DNA from: an uncultured beta proteobacterium
GTDB lineage: Bacteria > Pseudomonadota > Gammaproteobacteria > Burkholderiales > SG8-41
NCBI GenBank assembly: GCA_903905655.1
Contig: CAIVHG010000108.1
Location: 1-51,919, forward strand
Reading direction: 5' to 3'
Length of the DNA: 51,919 nucleotides
A program made the translations under genes and the position numbers. Shown here piece after piece: positions 35,375 to 44,052 of this stretch. Numbering within the stretch: the stretch's first letter is position 1; the number at the start of each line of letters is the position of its first letter. Below the pieces are notes generated by a model. It worked only from the letters and a program-made list of their open reading frames with translations, had not been told where the DNA came from and did no database searches.

Positions 35375-35392
35375 CTCCGGCTTTCGCCGGAG
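35375..35392. repeat. GC-rich hairpin resembling a dispersed REP-like element
   Basis: CTCCGGC, loop TTTC, GCCGGAG, in the 136-nt gap after the MmgE/PrpD gene. The CCGGC-TTTCGCCGG core resembles dispersed palindromic repeats common in proteobacterial intergenic regions (CCGGCxxxxGCCGGAAT-type). It may also terminate transcription, although no T-run follows. Confidence 0.4.
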
Positions 35393-35456
35393 CGACGAAC
35401 CTTAATTTGGCAATTTCAGAACCCCACGACCAATTCAATTCAGGAGATGCCTCATC

Positions 35457-35708
35457 ATGAAGAAGCTGATTGTCAAAATCGTTGCCGAACTCGATATTCC
35501 CGACGACTGGGAAATCGTCGAGCATCCCGCCGGCATGCAGGTGCTGAAGATCGGCGACAAGTTCGTCGACATCGACATCGCCCCGATCGCGACGACTGCG
35601 CTTGGAGAGGATGCAGTCTGGAGCGACGAAGACGAAGCGTTGATCAATAAGGTGCTGGATACGCTGACCGAGATGGACTCGGAACTCACCATCGAGCATC
35701 GGCATTGA
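35457..35708 (+). CDS. Small acidic hypothetical protein
   Basis: An 83-residue protein with a GGAG before the ATG. It starts MKKLIVKIVAELDIPDDWEI and contains KIGDKFVDIDIAPIATTALG, ending in an acidic helix and a His-rich tail (EHRH). I do not recognise a family. The composition (strong beta-strand start, Asp/Glu excess) and clean ribosome site support a real gene. No clear operon partner. Confidence 0.6.
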   Translation: MKKLIVKIVAELDIPDDWEIVEHPAGMQVLKIGDKFVDIDIAPIATTALGEDAVWSDEDEALINKVLDTLTEMDSELTIEHRH

Positions 35709-35752
35709 TGACCAGGTCCGCGAATGCATTCGCGGCAATTGTTAACTTCTGC

Positions 35753-35962
35753 TCAGTTCGACTCCTGGTCGCGGAGCCAAATCTCGGTTTTTGCAGATAA
35801 CGCCGTTGCGGTCGCCTTCTTGATGGTTGCGATGGCGGTGGTTTCCGCCAGGAGATCAAACGGTTTTCGGAATGTTGCGAGGACCTCACCGTTCTCCCAA
35901 GAGCAGTTCGATAGTAAAAAGTTGAGCAGCAGCAACTCCGCATTCACCGTGTCGGTGACGTA
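35753..35962 (-). pseudogene. Remnant of a serine site-specific recombinase C-terminus
   Basis: The minus-strand reading NFLLSNCSWENGEVLATFRK then PFDLLAETTAIATIKKATAT ends IWLRDQESN, which matches the C-terminal tail of large serine recombinases/resolvases found in proteobacterial islands (LLxFVxSNCxWxxGxLxxxFRxPFDLLA). The catalytic domain is absent. The rest of 35709-36197 holds no other gene I can support. Confidence 0.55.
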
Positions 35963-36197
35963 GGTCTATACTTTTCGCCAATCCATAAGCGCCACGTCGC
36001 CATAGTCATAATGAAAAACATTTCACGCCATGGCCAACGAACATATTGAATTCCGGATGCAAACACTGGATGTCAAAAAACACAAGCTTTCTAGAGGTCC
36101 CTGTTTTTTGACCGTACGAGGTCTTGCGCGGCATAACAACTCATTGCGCCGCGCGCAAGCGGCCCGCCGCATGCCCTGCCTATGACTGGCGCCGGTG

Positions 36198-38150
36198 TCA
36201 GGCGCTCACAAATTTCTTTCCCTCGGTGGCGAGCCTAACGAGCAGCGGTGCGGGCGTCCATAATTCGCCGCAATAACCGCTGGCGTAGCGTTCGATCGCC
36301 GCCAGCACCTGAGCCAGGCCGACGTAGTCCGCATGGAACATCGGGCCACCGCGATAACGCGGAAAGCCATAACCGCTCGTGCATAGTACATCGAAGTCGG
36401 AGGCGCGCCGTGCTATGCCCCGCTCTATCATCCGCGCACCTTCGTTGACGAGCCCAAATACACAGCGCTCGACGATTTCTTCGTCGCTGATCCAGCGCCG
36501 CGCGGACCCGACATTATTGCCGACCTCAACGAGCCGCTCAGCTTCGGATTCTGACTGCGAATTGCCGGCGATACCCGGCTCGGCGCAGGGGCCGATCGCG
36601 AAACCCCAGTCCTCCAGCGCGCGGTCGATCTGCCGGGCAGATACGCCTTCCTGCAGCAAGGCCGCGGCCTGCCCGTAGTAATGCCGCAAGATGCCGTCGC
36701 CCATGCGCCCCCCGCACACGCCGGACAGCACCGGCACCTTCGACAGCCGAGTTCCCAGCGCCATGACCGTGGCCACCACCTCCGCCGCGGTGCGCTCTCC
36801 GCGGATCACTTCGAGCAGCCGTGTCACATGCGCCGGCGCGGGAAAGTGTGTGCCGATGACGTCCTGGGGGCGCGCTGTAGCCGCGGCGATCTGCATTATG
36901 TCGAGCCCACAGCTGCAACTGGCAAGCACGGCGCCAGGTTTTGCAGCCGCATCGAGGGCCTTGAACACCGATAGCTTGAGCGCCATTTCCCCGGGCAACG
37001 CCTCCACGATTATGTCGGCATCGGAAACAGTCGACAGATCTGGCGACAGGGAGATACGGCCCAGCCGCCGGTCCATCTCCGGCTGCGCCAACTGGCTGCG
37101 CGACGCCATGGCCGCGTAGCGATTGACTATCGCGGCGCGGCCGTGGTCGCGCGCCTCTCTTCCCGCATCGATAAGCCGCACCGGAATGCCGGCATCCGCG
37201 AAACACATGGCGACGTCGGTGCCGACAGTGCCCGCGCCGATGACGGCGGCGTTCCGAATCTCCCGCACCGAAGCGCCTGCCGGCAGACCGGGAAGCCGGG
37301 CCGCCGCCCGTTCCTCCAGAAACAGATAGCGCAACGCCTTGTCCTGATCCGAGCCGCGCAGCCGGTCGCTGCATCTTTCCTCGACTGCCTTGCCTTCGTC
37401 GAAAGGCAGATACACAGAGGCCTCGATACACTCCAGGATTCTGAAGGGCGCGACATAGCCGCGCTGGTTGCACTCGAGTTCAGCGCGCATTTCGTCAAAG
37501 AAGGCTTGCGGATTGTCGAGTTTGGCCATCATGTCCCGCGTCCGGCGCGTGCCTTTGCCTTGCGCCAGCAGATTCTCCGTATAACGCAGCGCCCCCTCCA
37601 GGAGATTGCCATCAACGATTTCGTCGATCAACCCGAGTTCCACGCCGCGCTCCGAGGAGATGGGATCACCGCCCAGCATTATGCGTGCTGCCTCGGCAAT
37701 TGGGATCAGGCGGGGCAATCGCTGCGTGCCACCGCCGCCCGGCAGGCGGCCGATCTTCACCTCAGGCAACCCCAGCCGTGCGCCCCTTAGCGCAATGCGG
37801 TAATGGCAGCACAGTGCGAGCTCCAGGCCTCCCCCAAGAGCGAGCCCGCCGATGGCCGCAACCATGGGCTTCTGCACCGCATCCTGCAGCTTCATATCTA
37901 TCCGGTTCTGCTCGGCGTTGAAGAGCGGCGTCCCGAATTCCTTGATATCTCCGCCTCCGCAAAAACTCTTTTCGGAGCCGATGATGACTATGGCCTTCAC
38001 TGCCGGGTCCGCATCCGCGCGTTCAAGGCTCACGCGAATGCCTTTGCGCACTGCGTGGCTTAGCGCATTCACAGGAGGATGATCCAGCGTAATCACAGCG
38101 ATTGCGCCTCGCACCAGATAATGCACAGTATTCGCGGCATCCATTTGCAA
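36198..38150 (-). CDS. Enoyl-CoA hydratase / 3-hydroxyacyl-CoA dehydrogenase fusion
   Basis: A 650-residue bifunctional beta-oxidation enzyme. The crotonase half has FCGGGDIKEFG and AIGGLALGGGLELALCCHYR (first catalytic Glu) and LGLPEVKIGRLPGGGGTQRL (second Glu). The dehydrogenase half begins near residue 300 with AAVIGAGTVGTDVAMCFADA (NAD-binding GxGxxG), has the catalytic His region IGTHFPAPAHVTRLLEVIRG, and ends with two 3HCDH C-terminal domains (SGYGFPRYRGGPMFHADYVG). It would hydrate and oxidise an acyl-CoA. Stand-alone; no thiolase or dehydrogenase is adjacent, so it may process a side-chain or ring-opening product. Confidence 0.92.
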   Translation of the reverse strand: MQMDAANTVHYLVRGAIAVITLDHPPVNALSHAVRKGIRVSLERADADPAVKAIVIIGSEKSFCGGGDIKEFGTPLFNAEQNRIDMKLQDAVQKPMVAAIGGLALGGGLELALCCHYRIALRGARLGLPEVKIGRLPGGGGTQRLPRLIPIAEAARIMLGGDPISSERGVELGLIDEIVDGNLLEGALRYTENLLAQGKGTRRTRDMMAKLDNPQAFFDEMRAELECNQRGYVAPFRILECIEASVYLPFDEGKAVEERCSDRLRGSDQDKALRYLFLEERAAARLPGLPAGASVREIRNAAVIGAGTVGTDVAMCFADAGIPVRLIDAGREARDHGRAAIVNRYAAMASRSQLAQPEMDRRLGRISLSPDLSTVSDADIIVEALPGEMALKLSVFKALDAAAKPGAVLASCSCGLDIMQIAAATARPQDVIGTHFPAPAHVTRLLEVIRGERTAAEVVATVMALGTRLSKVPVLSGVCGGRMGDGILRHYYGQAAALLQEGVSARQIDRALEDWGFAIGPCAEPGIAGNSQSESEAERLVEVGNNVGSARRWISDEEIVERCVFGLVNEGARMIERGIARRASDFDVLCTSGYGFPRYRGGPMFHADYVGLAQVLAAIERYASGYCGELWTPAPLLVRLATEGKKFVSA

Positions 38151-38536
38151 ATTTCTCAGTTGTGGGGTGCGAATTTGTTAATTTTAGCCAGATTGGCCGT
38201 TTCCGGCATACACCTTTCTCGAAGCCGCTGTAACCTTCTCACTCCTCGACGCTCTCGCACCGAACAATTACCGACATCGAGGCCGTCGAACCGGTCAACA
38301 AAGCTCGCACCAGGCTCTTTGACAAAATCCGTCTCGCATGCAAACGCGCCTGATCCAGCACGCGACCGATTCAACAAACCGTTAGCGCAGGTCCTGATGC
38401 AGCCTGGCAAGCAGATTCTTAAAAAAGGACGTCCCAAACGCTGGCACGGCCTTTGTACGCGTCTATCCACGTCCTTCAGTAGCGCATTATTGCGAAACTT
38501 AAGCCCCGCGGGAGCATGCTCAAAGCTCCGCTGACG
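38151..38536. other. Intergenic stretch without a supported gene
   Basis: Open frames exist on both strands but none has a ribosome site, a recognisable protein or codon use like the neighbouring genes. It is followed by a Bug-gene remnant, so it may be degraded DNA. Confidence 0.4.
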
Positions 38537-38619
38537 GCGCCGGAAAATGAGTATGCCGTTGCTCTGAGATAGCGCGGATGGGAAAGGTTATTAAATCAGC
38601 CGGCATCCGGGCCGAATAA
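38537..38619 (+). pseudogene. C-terminal remnant of a Bug/TctC gene, frameshifted
   Basis: The sequence reads APENEYAVALR in one frame up to a TAG, then SEIARMGKVIKSAGIRAE followed by TAA in a frame shifted by one base. That combination is exactly the family C-terminus (xPEEFAxxxKxEMARxGKVIKDAGIRAE) with a frameshift in the middle. No upstream part of the gene is recognisable, so a deletion removed the rest. It belongs to the same subgroup as the eight W-x-x-P receptors. Confidence 0.7.
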
Positions 38620-38796
38620 GTTCGGCGGCTGCAAGGCGGCCGCAGTCGGGGTTAAACGGGTGTAGAATTTTGCTGGCGCGCGTGCCGGCCCCATCACGAG
38701 AAGAAATATCTTCGCGAGCCTGGCAGAAAAAAACGCAACGCTGTCTTTGGTGTTCTTCACAGATCGAATCAAAATGCCGCAACAGGGAGTAACTCA

Positions 38797-39894
38797 ATGG
38801 CCAAGTCATCTCCTCTCGTTCCAGAGGACCCGATGGAATTCACGCAATTCAGCTTCAAGCCTGAGAAGGCGCTCGAGCCGGAGCTGGAGATCGTCGATCC
38901 GCACCATCATGTCCGGGACCCCGTGGGGCGTCCGCGCTATCTGTTTCAGGAACTTCTGGCGGATCTGACGAGCGGCCACAATATAATCGCGACCGTAGCC
39001 ATCGAGGTGGGGGATATGTTCCGCGCCGATGCCCCGCCCGATCTGCGTCCGGTGGGTGAAACTGAGTTCCTCAACGGCATCGCGGCGATGTTTGCGAGCG
39101 GCAAGTATGGGAAGACGCTGGGCTGCGCAGGCATCGTCTCGTTTGCCGATTTGCGTTTGGGAGACAAAGTGCAGAGGGTGCTGGATGCCCATATCGCGGC
39201 GGGCGGCGGGCGATTCCGCGGCATACGGATGCCTGGCGCTTATCAGGAATCCTATGCGCCGGCGCGAATGAAGAACCGGCAGGCCGCCACCGGAATGGTA
39301 GTGCCGCCGCATCTATTGCTTGATCCCGGATTTCGCGCCGGCTTCGCCTGCCTGGGACCGCGCAATCTCTCCTTCGACGTGATGGTCTTCCATCCTCAGA
39401 TACCGGACCTGATGGATCTGGCGCGCGCTTTTCCCGGCACCAGCATCATCAGCAATCATTATGGGGTACCACTGGGCCTGGGGCCGTTTGCGGGCAAGTA
39501 CAAGGAAGTGTTTGTGCCTTGGCGCGCGGCGGTTCAGAAGCTGGCGCAGTGCCCGAATGTCTTTGTCAAACTTGGCGGACTGCGCAAGGCGGGAATCGCA
39601 ATTCCGGGCTACACGGTGGGTGAGTTCGGCCAATATGAAGTCCAGCCGAGTTCGGCCGAACTGGCGCAGGCGTGGCGTCCGTATATCGAAACCTGCATCG
39701 AAGCTTTTGGTCCTGACCGCTGCATGTTCGAAAGCAATTTCCCGCCCGAAAAAGTAGTGTGCAACTATGTCTGCATTTGGAATGCGTTCAAGCGCGCTAC
39801 CACGGGCTATTCGGCAACCGAGCGTGCGGCACTCTTCAGCGGCACTGCGGCGCGCGCCTATCGATTGTCATTGCCCAAGGCGGTGGCTTCCTAA
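38797..39894 (+). CDS. Amidohydrolase-2 family protein (TIM-barrel metal-dependent hydrolase)
   Basis: A 365-residue enzyme with the N-terminal metal motif IVDPHHHVRDP (H-x-H kept) and C-terminal MFESNFPPEKV, the form of the last motif seen in the subfamily related to 2-pyrone-4,6-dicarboxylate lactonase and gluconolactonase-like proteins. Other motifs are FRGIRMPGAYQES and IISNHYGVPLGLGPFAG (metal His in SNHYG). It probably hydrolyses a lactone or amide. It starts after AACAGGGAGT and lies 45 nt before a Bug receptor gene, suggesting uptake plus hydrolysis of one compound. Confidence 0.88.
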   Translation: MAKSSPLVPEDPMEFTQFSFKPEKALEPELEIVDPHHHVRDPVGRPRYLFQELLADLTSGHNIIATVAIEVGDMFRADAPPDLRPVGETEFLNGIAAMFASGKYGKTLGCAGIVSFADLRLGDKVQRVLDAHIAAGGGRFRGIRMPGAYQESYAPARMKNRQAATGMVVPPHLLLDPGFRAGFACLGPRNLSFDVMVFHPQIPDLMDLARAFPGTSIISNHYGVPLGLGPFAGKYKEVFVPWRAAVQKLAQCPNVFVKLGGLRKAGIAIPGYTVGEFGQYEVQPSSAELAQAWRPYIETCIEAFGPDRCMFESNFPPEKVVCNYVCIWNAFKRATTGYSATERAALFSGTAARAYRLSLPKAVAS

Positions 39895-39939
39895 GATTCG
39901 CGCCGGGCTGCAGAATGGCGTTTACATAAGGATCTCACG

Positions 39940-40899
39940 ATGAAGCCACATTATGTCGCGGAGATGGTCGCTATTGGTCTGATGGTCCTGGCGTCTGGCG
40001 TGGTCTCGGGACAAACTTATCCGAGCCGGCCTGTCCGCATCGTCACTTCCCAGCCGGGAGGCGGCAATGATCTTGCGACGCGGCTGGTCGCGCAGGAGCT
40101 GGCCGGCCCTCTGGGCCAGCAGGTGATCGTCGAGAACCGGCCAAGCGGGGTGGTGATCGTCGAAGCGGTGGCGAAAGCTGCTCCCGACGGCTACACGCTG
40201 CTGCTCTACAGTGACGGGCTGTGGCTGCTGCCGCTGATGCAAAAAGTCCCCTACGATCCGGTGAAAGATCTGGCGCCGATCACGCTAGTGGGAAGAACGC
40301 CTCACGTTCTCGTCGTGCATCCTTCGCTGCCGGTAAAGTCGGTCAAAGATCTGATCGCGCTGGCCAAGGCCAGGCCGGGCGTGCTCAATTATGGCGGGAG
40401 CGTGCCGAGTTCCTCAGGGAATCTGACGGCAGAATTATTCAAATCGATGGCCGGCGTCAATATAGTGGGCATCAATTACAAGGGCAATGGACAAGCCGTC
40501 ATCGCCGTCATGGCGGGCGAAGTGCATCTCTTGTTCGGAACTGCGGCCTCGGTGGCGCCGCAGCTCAAATCGGGCCGATTGAGAGGATTGGCGGTCACCT
40601 TTGCTCAACCGTCCGCGCTGGCGCCCGGCTTGCCGACGGTGGCGGCTTCCGGCCTGCCGGGATTTGAAGCGGGAACGACTTATGCCACATTCGTACCGGC
40701 CAATACACCAGCAGCGATCATTGGCCTTCTGAATCGCGCGCTGGTATCGGTGCTCAGCCGCGGAGAAACGAAAAGCAAGCTGCTGGACAATGGCATCGAA
40801 GCGGTCACCAGTTCGCCGGAGCAATTGGCGGCTACGATATCAGGGGAAGTGATCAGGATGGGCAAGGTCATCAGGGATACCGGTATCGGCGTGAATTGA
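39940..40899 (+). CDS. Bug/TctC periplasmic binding protein, W-x-x-P subgroup
   Basis: A 319-residue receptor. The signal peptide is short and hydrophobic (MVAIGLMVLASGVVSGQTYP); AAGGATCTCACG lies before the ATG. It has IVTSQPGGGNDLATRLVAQE, SDGLWLLPLMQKVPYDPVKD, VHPSLPVKSVKDLIALAKAR and the end MGKVIRDTGIGVN. The VPYKG segment is replaced by INYKGNGQAVIAVMAGEV. It is probably co-transcribed with the amidohydrolase upstream. Confidence 0.93.
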   Translation: MKPHYVAEMVAIGLMVLASGVVSGQTYPSRPVRIVTSQPGGGNDLATRLVAQELAGPLGQQVIVENRPSGVVIVEAVAKAAPDGYTLLLYSDGLWLLPLMQKVPYDPVKDLAPITLVGRTPHVLVVHPSLPVKSVKDLIALAKARPGVLNYGGSVPSSSGNLTAELFKSMAGVNIVGINYKGNGQAVIAVMAGEVHLLFGTAASVAPQLKSGRLRGLAVTFAQPSALAPGLPTVAASGLPGFEAGTTYATFVPANTPAAIIGLLNRALVSVLSRGETKSKLLDNGIEAVTSSPEQLAATISGEVIRMGKVIRDTGIGVN

Positions 40900-40996
40900 T
40901 CGCGGAATTCAAGCGCTCAGATTTTTAATGGGCGGTGGGCATAGTTTTGATAGAAGGAGTTAATGTATGCGTAGATGGCGCGCGCGCGTAGGATTG

Positions 40997-41104
40997 ATCA
41001 TTGCCATCCACCGCCACCACCAGCATCTCCACCAGATCATGCGTGATTCGCTTTACCACACGCGGATTGACTATCACCGAAAATGCCTCGGCCAAACTCA
41101 CCGG
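40997..41104 (-). pseudogene. Possible ISAs1-type transposase N-terminal remnant
   Basis: The minus-strand reading SLAEAFSVIVNPRVVKRITH then DLVEMLVVAVDGND resembles the N-terminal DDE-associated domain of ISAs1-family transposases (FxxIxDPRxxRTxxHxLxDILxIAL). There is no catalytic domain and no inverted repeats are visible. The remaining 40900-41320 region holds nothing else I can support. Confidence 0.4.
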
Positions 41105-41320
41105 AGTTCCTGTCTTCTCTTCCCCAAAAAGACAGGAAACTACGCAATCCGCCAAAAAGTACAAGCCCCTCCAAAAATTATTTTATCCACATCGATCCGC
41201 ATCGAAATTTGATGCAATTGCCCTGCCGCCTCAGCCAATGCCGTTTATTGGAGTAACATACTGCCGCACGTTATCGAGGGAGAACAATATGTTTGTCGCT
41301 GCTACGAAAAGAGGATGCTG

Positions 41321-42664
41321 ATGCCTACCGCTGCGCAAGTGCTGGGGAAATTCGCCGCCGAGCTCAAGTTTGCTGACCTGCCTGCGGAGGTCGTGGAGCG
41401 CTCCAAAAACTGCATGATCGATACGGTGGCGATAGCCTCGTTCGGCGCCCAGTTTCCCTGGAGCCGCACCGTAGCCGACTACGCGCGCCGCTATGGCACG
41501 GGTGGTCCCTGTTCGCTCATCGGCTATCCGGACGTTCGCGTGCACGCGCCTTATGCGGCGCTCGTCAACGGGGTGTGCACGCATGCCTTTGAGCAGGATT
41601 CGGGGCGCTATCCTCCGGCGGGCGCGCACGCCGAAGCAACCGTGCTGCCCGCGGTATTCGCGGCGTGCGAAGAAACGAAGGCCGACGGTCAGACCGCCAT
41701 CGCGGCGTTCGTTGCCGGCTGCGAAGTTATGTTCAGGATAGCCCTGGCGTCGCGTCACAGCCCCGAGAAGCTGGGGTTTCATGCGCCGGGACTGACCGGT
41801 CCGTTTGGAGCGGCGATTGGGGCCGGGTGCGTGTTCGGACTCAGCGCCGAGCAGCTCGTCCATGCGCTCGGTATCGCCGGATCGCTTTCCTCAGGGCTGC
41901 TTGCCTTCAGCAAGTCCGAGCAGGGCGGTATGGTGAAGCGCCTGCATCTCGGACGCGCGCCCGAATCCGGCGTACTCGCGGCGCGGCTCGCAAGCGCCGG
42001 CTATACCGGTCCCGAGACCGTGCTCGATGGAAAGTTTGGGTTTACGGAGGTCTATTGCCGCGATGCCGAGCCGGCGCTGCTGACGGCGGATCTGGGCAAG
42101 GATTGGGAGGTGATGCGCATCAGCATGAAGCGCTACGCCTGCCACATGTACGCACAGACCGCCATGCAGTCGATGCGCGGACTGATGTCGGAACATGCAT
42201 TCGGCGGCGCGGATGTCGCGAAGGTTCTGATCGAGGGCAACGAGAAGCTCGCCAGTCATCACAACATTCTCGAGCCGGGCGATCTCATGCAGGCGCAGTA
42301 CAGCGTGCCGTTCTGCGTTGCGCTGGCAATGTTTCGCGATCCCGACGATCCGAATTCCTTCGTTGCGAACGGGGTGGACGATCCTGCGATACGCGCCGCC
42401 TGCCGCATCATGGAACTGCGCGCCAGTCCGGATTTCAGTCATTCGCCGTATCCGACGCGTATCACGGTGCGGCTCAAGGACGGCCGCGAATTCGTGCGCG
42501 TCGGCGAATATTTCAGGGGCATGCCGAACGACCCGCTGAGCCGTGACGACCTGCGCCGCAAGTTCATGCTGCTCACTGCGACGACCAGAGCGCGCCCCGT
42601 CGCCGAGCGTTTGCTCGAGCGGCTGGAGCATTTCGAAACACAGGCGCAGTTTTCACTGGCGTGA
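41321..42664 (+). CDS. MmgE/PrpD family protein
   Basis: A 447-residue member. The ATG at 41321 is preferred over an ATG six bases upstream because GAGG at 41311-41314 is at the right distance only for the later one. SKNCMIDTVAIASFGAQFPW, GVCTHAFEQDSGRYPPAGAH and GFHAPGLTGPFGAAIGAGCV carry the conserved helical domain; the lid has YACHMYAQTAMQSMRGLMSE and QAQYSVPFCVALAMFRDPDD. It is closer in pattern to the protein at 48542-49906 than to that at 33920-35320. The substrate is probably a carboxylic acid. Confidence 0.88.
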   Translation: MPTAAQVLGKFAAELKFADLPAEVVERSKNCMIDTVAIASFGAQFPWSRTVADYARRYGTGGPCSLIGYPDVRVHAPYAALVNGVCTHAFEQDSGRYPPAGAHAEATVLPAVFAACEETKADGQTAIAAFVAGCEVMFRIALASRHSPEKLGFHAPGLTGPFGAAIGAGCVFGLSAEQLVHALGIAGSLSSGLLAFSKSEQGGMVKRLHLGRAPESGVLAARLASAGYTGPETVLDGKFGFTEVYCRDAEPALLTADLGKDWEVMRISMKRYACHMYAQTAMQSMRGLMSEHAFGGADVAKVLIEGNEKLASHHNILEPGDLMQAQYSVPFCVALAMFRDPDDPNSFVANGVDDPAIRAACRIMELRASPDFSHSPYPTRITVRLKDGREFVRVGEYFRGMPNDPLSRDDLRRKFMLLTATTRARPVAERLLERLEHFETQAQFSLA

Positions 42665-42721
42665 TATCTCCGGCTCGATGAAGCGTCCTGTGACGCCCAT
42701 GCGCCTCACAGGACAGCCGCG

Positions 42722-42787
42722 CTACATGTATCTCCCGCCCATGCAAAGCAGGCGGTCGCCTGTTACGCCGGTCACCCCGTAATAGCC
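42722..42787 (-). pseudogene. Remnant of an SDR C-terminus
   Basis: The minus-strand reading GYYGVTGVTGDRLLCMGGRY followed by M and a stop is the last strand and tail of a short-chain dehydrogenase. It closely parallels the end of the intact SDR 400 nt away (SSYVTGDRICCAGGRIM), so it is probably a duplicate that lost its body. Confidence 0.55.
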
Positions 42788-42797
42788 GGGAGATTCC

Positions 42798-42923
42798 TCA
42801 GCGCCCCTTTCCAGGGTGGCTAATCGCGCCTCCGCCCCACAACAGCAGGGCGTTGACCCAGAATATCGGAAACAATCCAAACGCGGCCGCGAGGACACCG
42901 AATGCGGCCGTGCCAACCAGACG
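42798..42923 (-). pseudogene. Possible MFS transporter membrane-segment remnant
   Basis: The minus-strand reading RLVGTAAFGVLAAAFGLFPI then FWVNALLLWGGGAI has two adjoining hydrophobic helices of the kind found at the C-terminal end of MFS permeases, then stops at 42798. No N-terminal part is present. Together with the neighbouring SDR tail, the 42665-43123 gap looks like decayed DNA. Confidence 0.3.
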
Positions 42924-43123
42924 GGTGAGATCACCATCACGACCTAAAAGGCAGCCTGATTCGAGAAACGCCGAGCGTTGCCGCGAATGAAGGAGCAATT
43001 CATCGCCGCCCACGGCTCAGCGAAATGATCAACCTCTACTACCGGCAAGCGGCGTGACAGGTGTCATCTCGATTTCTGGATATTACTGGTTACATCATCG
43101 CCGCAATGTGGAATCGCGGAACG

Positions 43124-43882
43124 CTACATGATGCGTCCGCCGGCGCAGCAGATGCGGTCGCCGGTCACGTAAGAAGAGTCGTCGGAGGCGAGGAACAAAG
43201 CGACCTTGGCAACTTCTTCCGGGGTACCGAAGCGCCCCAACGGAGTATCCTTGAGCATAGGCGGGTTCGGGTCACCGCCCGGATCGATATACCACTGCGG
43301 GCGCAGGCGCACGGTCTCGATGCCCGACAGCGCGATCAGGTTGGCACGCACGCCATAGGGCCCGAGTTCCAGCGCGAGCGACTTGATGAGGCCGTACAGC
43401 CCGTGCTTGGAAGTCGCAGTCGCCGAGCCGCTCGGCGACGCCGCGAGCGATGCCCGCCCGCCGAGAGCGACGATGCTCCCGCTTCGGCGTTCCATCATCT
43501 GCGGCGCAAGCGCCTTAGCCAGATAAAACGTCGAGTGCAGGTTCACCGCGAACACGCGGTGCCATTCGTCGTAATCGTACTTCCAGAACTCCTTGTGCGG
43601 CCTGATCGCGGCCACGTTCACCTGCACGTCGACCTTGCCGAAACGCTTTAATCCCTGGGCTACGGCATCGTTGACGGATGCCGGGTCTGCGACGTCGGCC
43701 AGGAGCGGCAGCGTCTGCACGCCCATGCTCTCGCACTCGCGGGCCACCTTGTTCAGCTCGTCGCCGAGCTCGCGGGCGATAAGGATGAGATCCGCCCCTT
43801 CGCGAGCGAACGCGAGCGATATCGCCCGCCCGGTATTACGGCCGGCGCCTGCGATCAGCGCGGTTTTTCCTTTGAGTCGCAT
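43124..43882 (-). CDS. Short-chain dehydrogenase/reductase lacking the catalytic tyrosine
   Basis: A 252-residue SDR. The ATG at 43882 is used because GAGGA precedes it and the protein then begins with MRLKGKTALIAGAGRNTGRA, the normal cofactor motif. The NADP motif TGxxxGxG is changed to AGAGRNTGRA. The N-A-A-G motif is VNVAAIRPHKE, and the active site reads GSATATSKHGLYG: the lysine is kept but the expected Tyr four residues before it is Thr. Without this proton donor normal SDR catalysis is doubtful. It ends VTGDRICCAGGRIM. It is divergent from a Bug receptor gene. Confidence 0.87.
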   Translation of the reverse strand: MRLKGKTALIAGAGRNTGRAISLAFAREGADLILIARELGDELNKVARECESMGVQTLPLLADVADPASVNDAVAQGLKRFGKVDVQVNVAAIRPHKEFWKYDYDEWHRVFAVNLHSTFYLAKALAPQMMERRSGSIVALGGRASLAASPSGSATATSKHGLYGLIKSLALELGPYGVRANLIALSGIETVRLRPQWYIDPGGDPNPPMLKDTPLGRFGTPEEVAKVALFLASDDSSYVTGDRICCAGGRIM

Positions 43883-44052
43883 GCGATCCTCTGTATATTG
43901 GTATGGCCTGAGACAGGCGCGACGCGATATTGGATTTTTAATCACATTACCAACACACCGTCCAAATTGCAAATGCCCCGCTGTGTGCAAATCGAATCGG
44001 GTGTAAACTTCACAGCGTCATCCCCTATTATCGCAAAAGCGGAAGCCATCCT

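Noticed and set aside
38156-38470. A 104-residue minus-strand open frame
   Set aside because: No ribosome site, no family similarity, composition like non-coding DNA.
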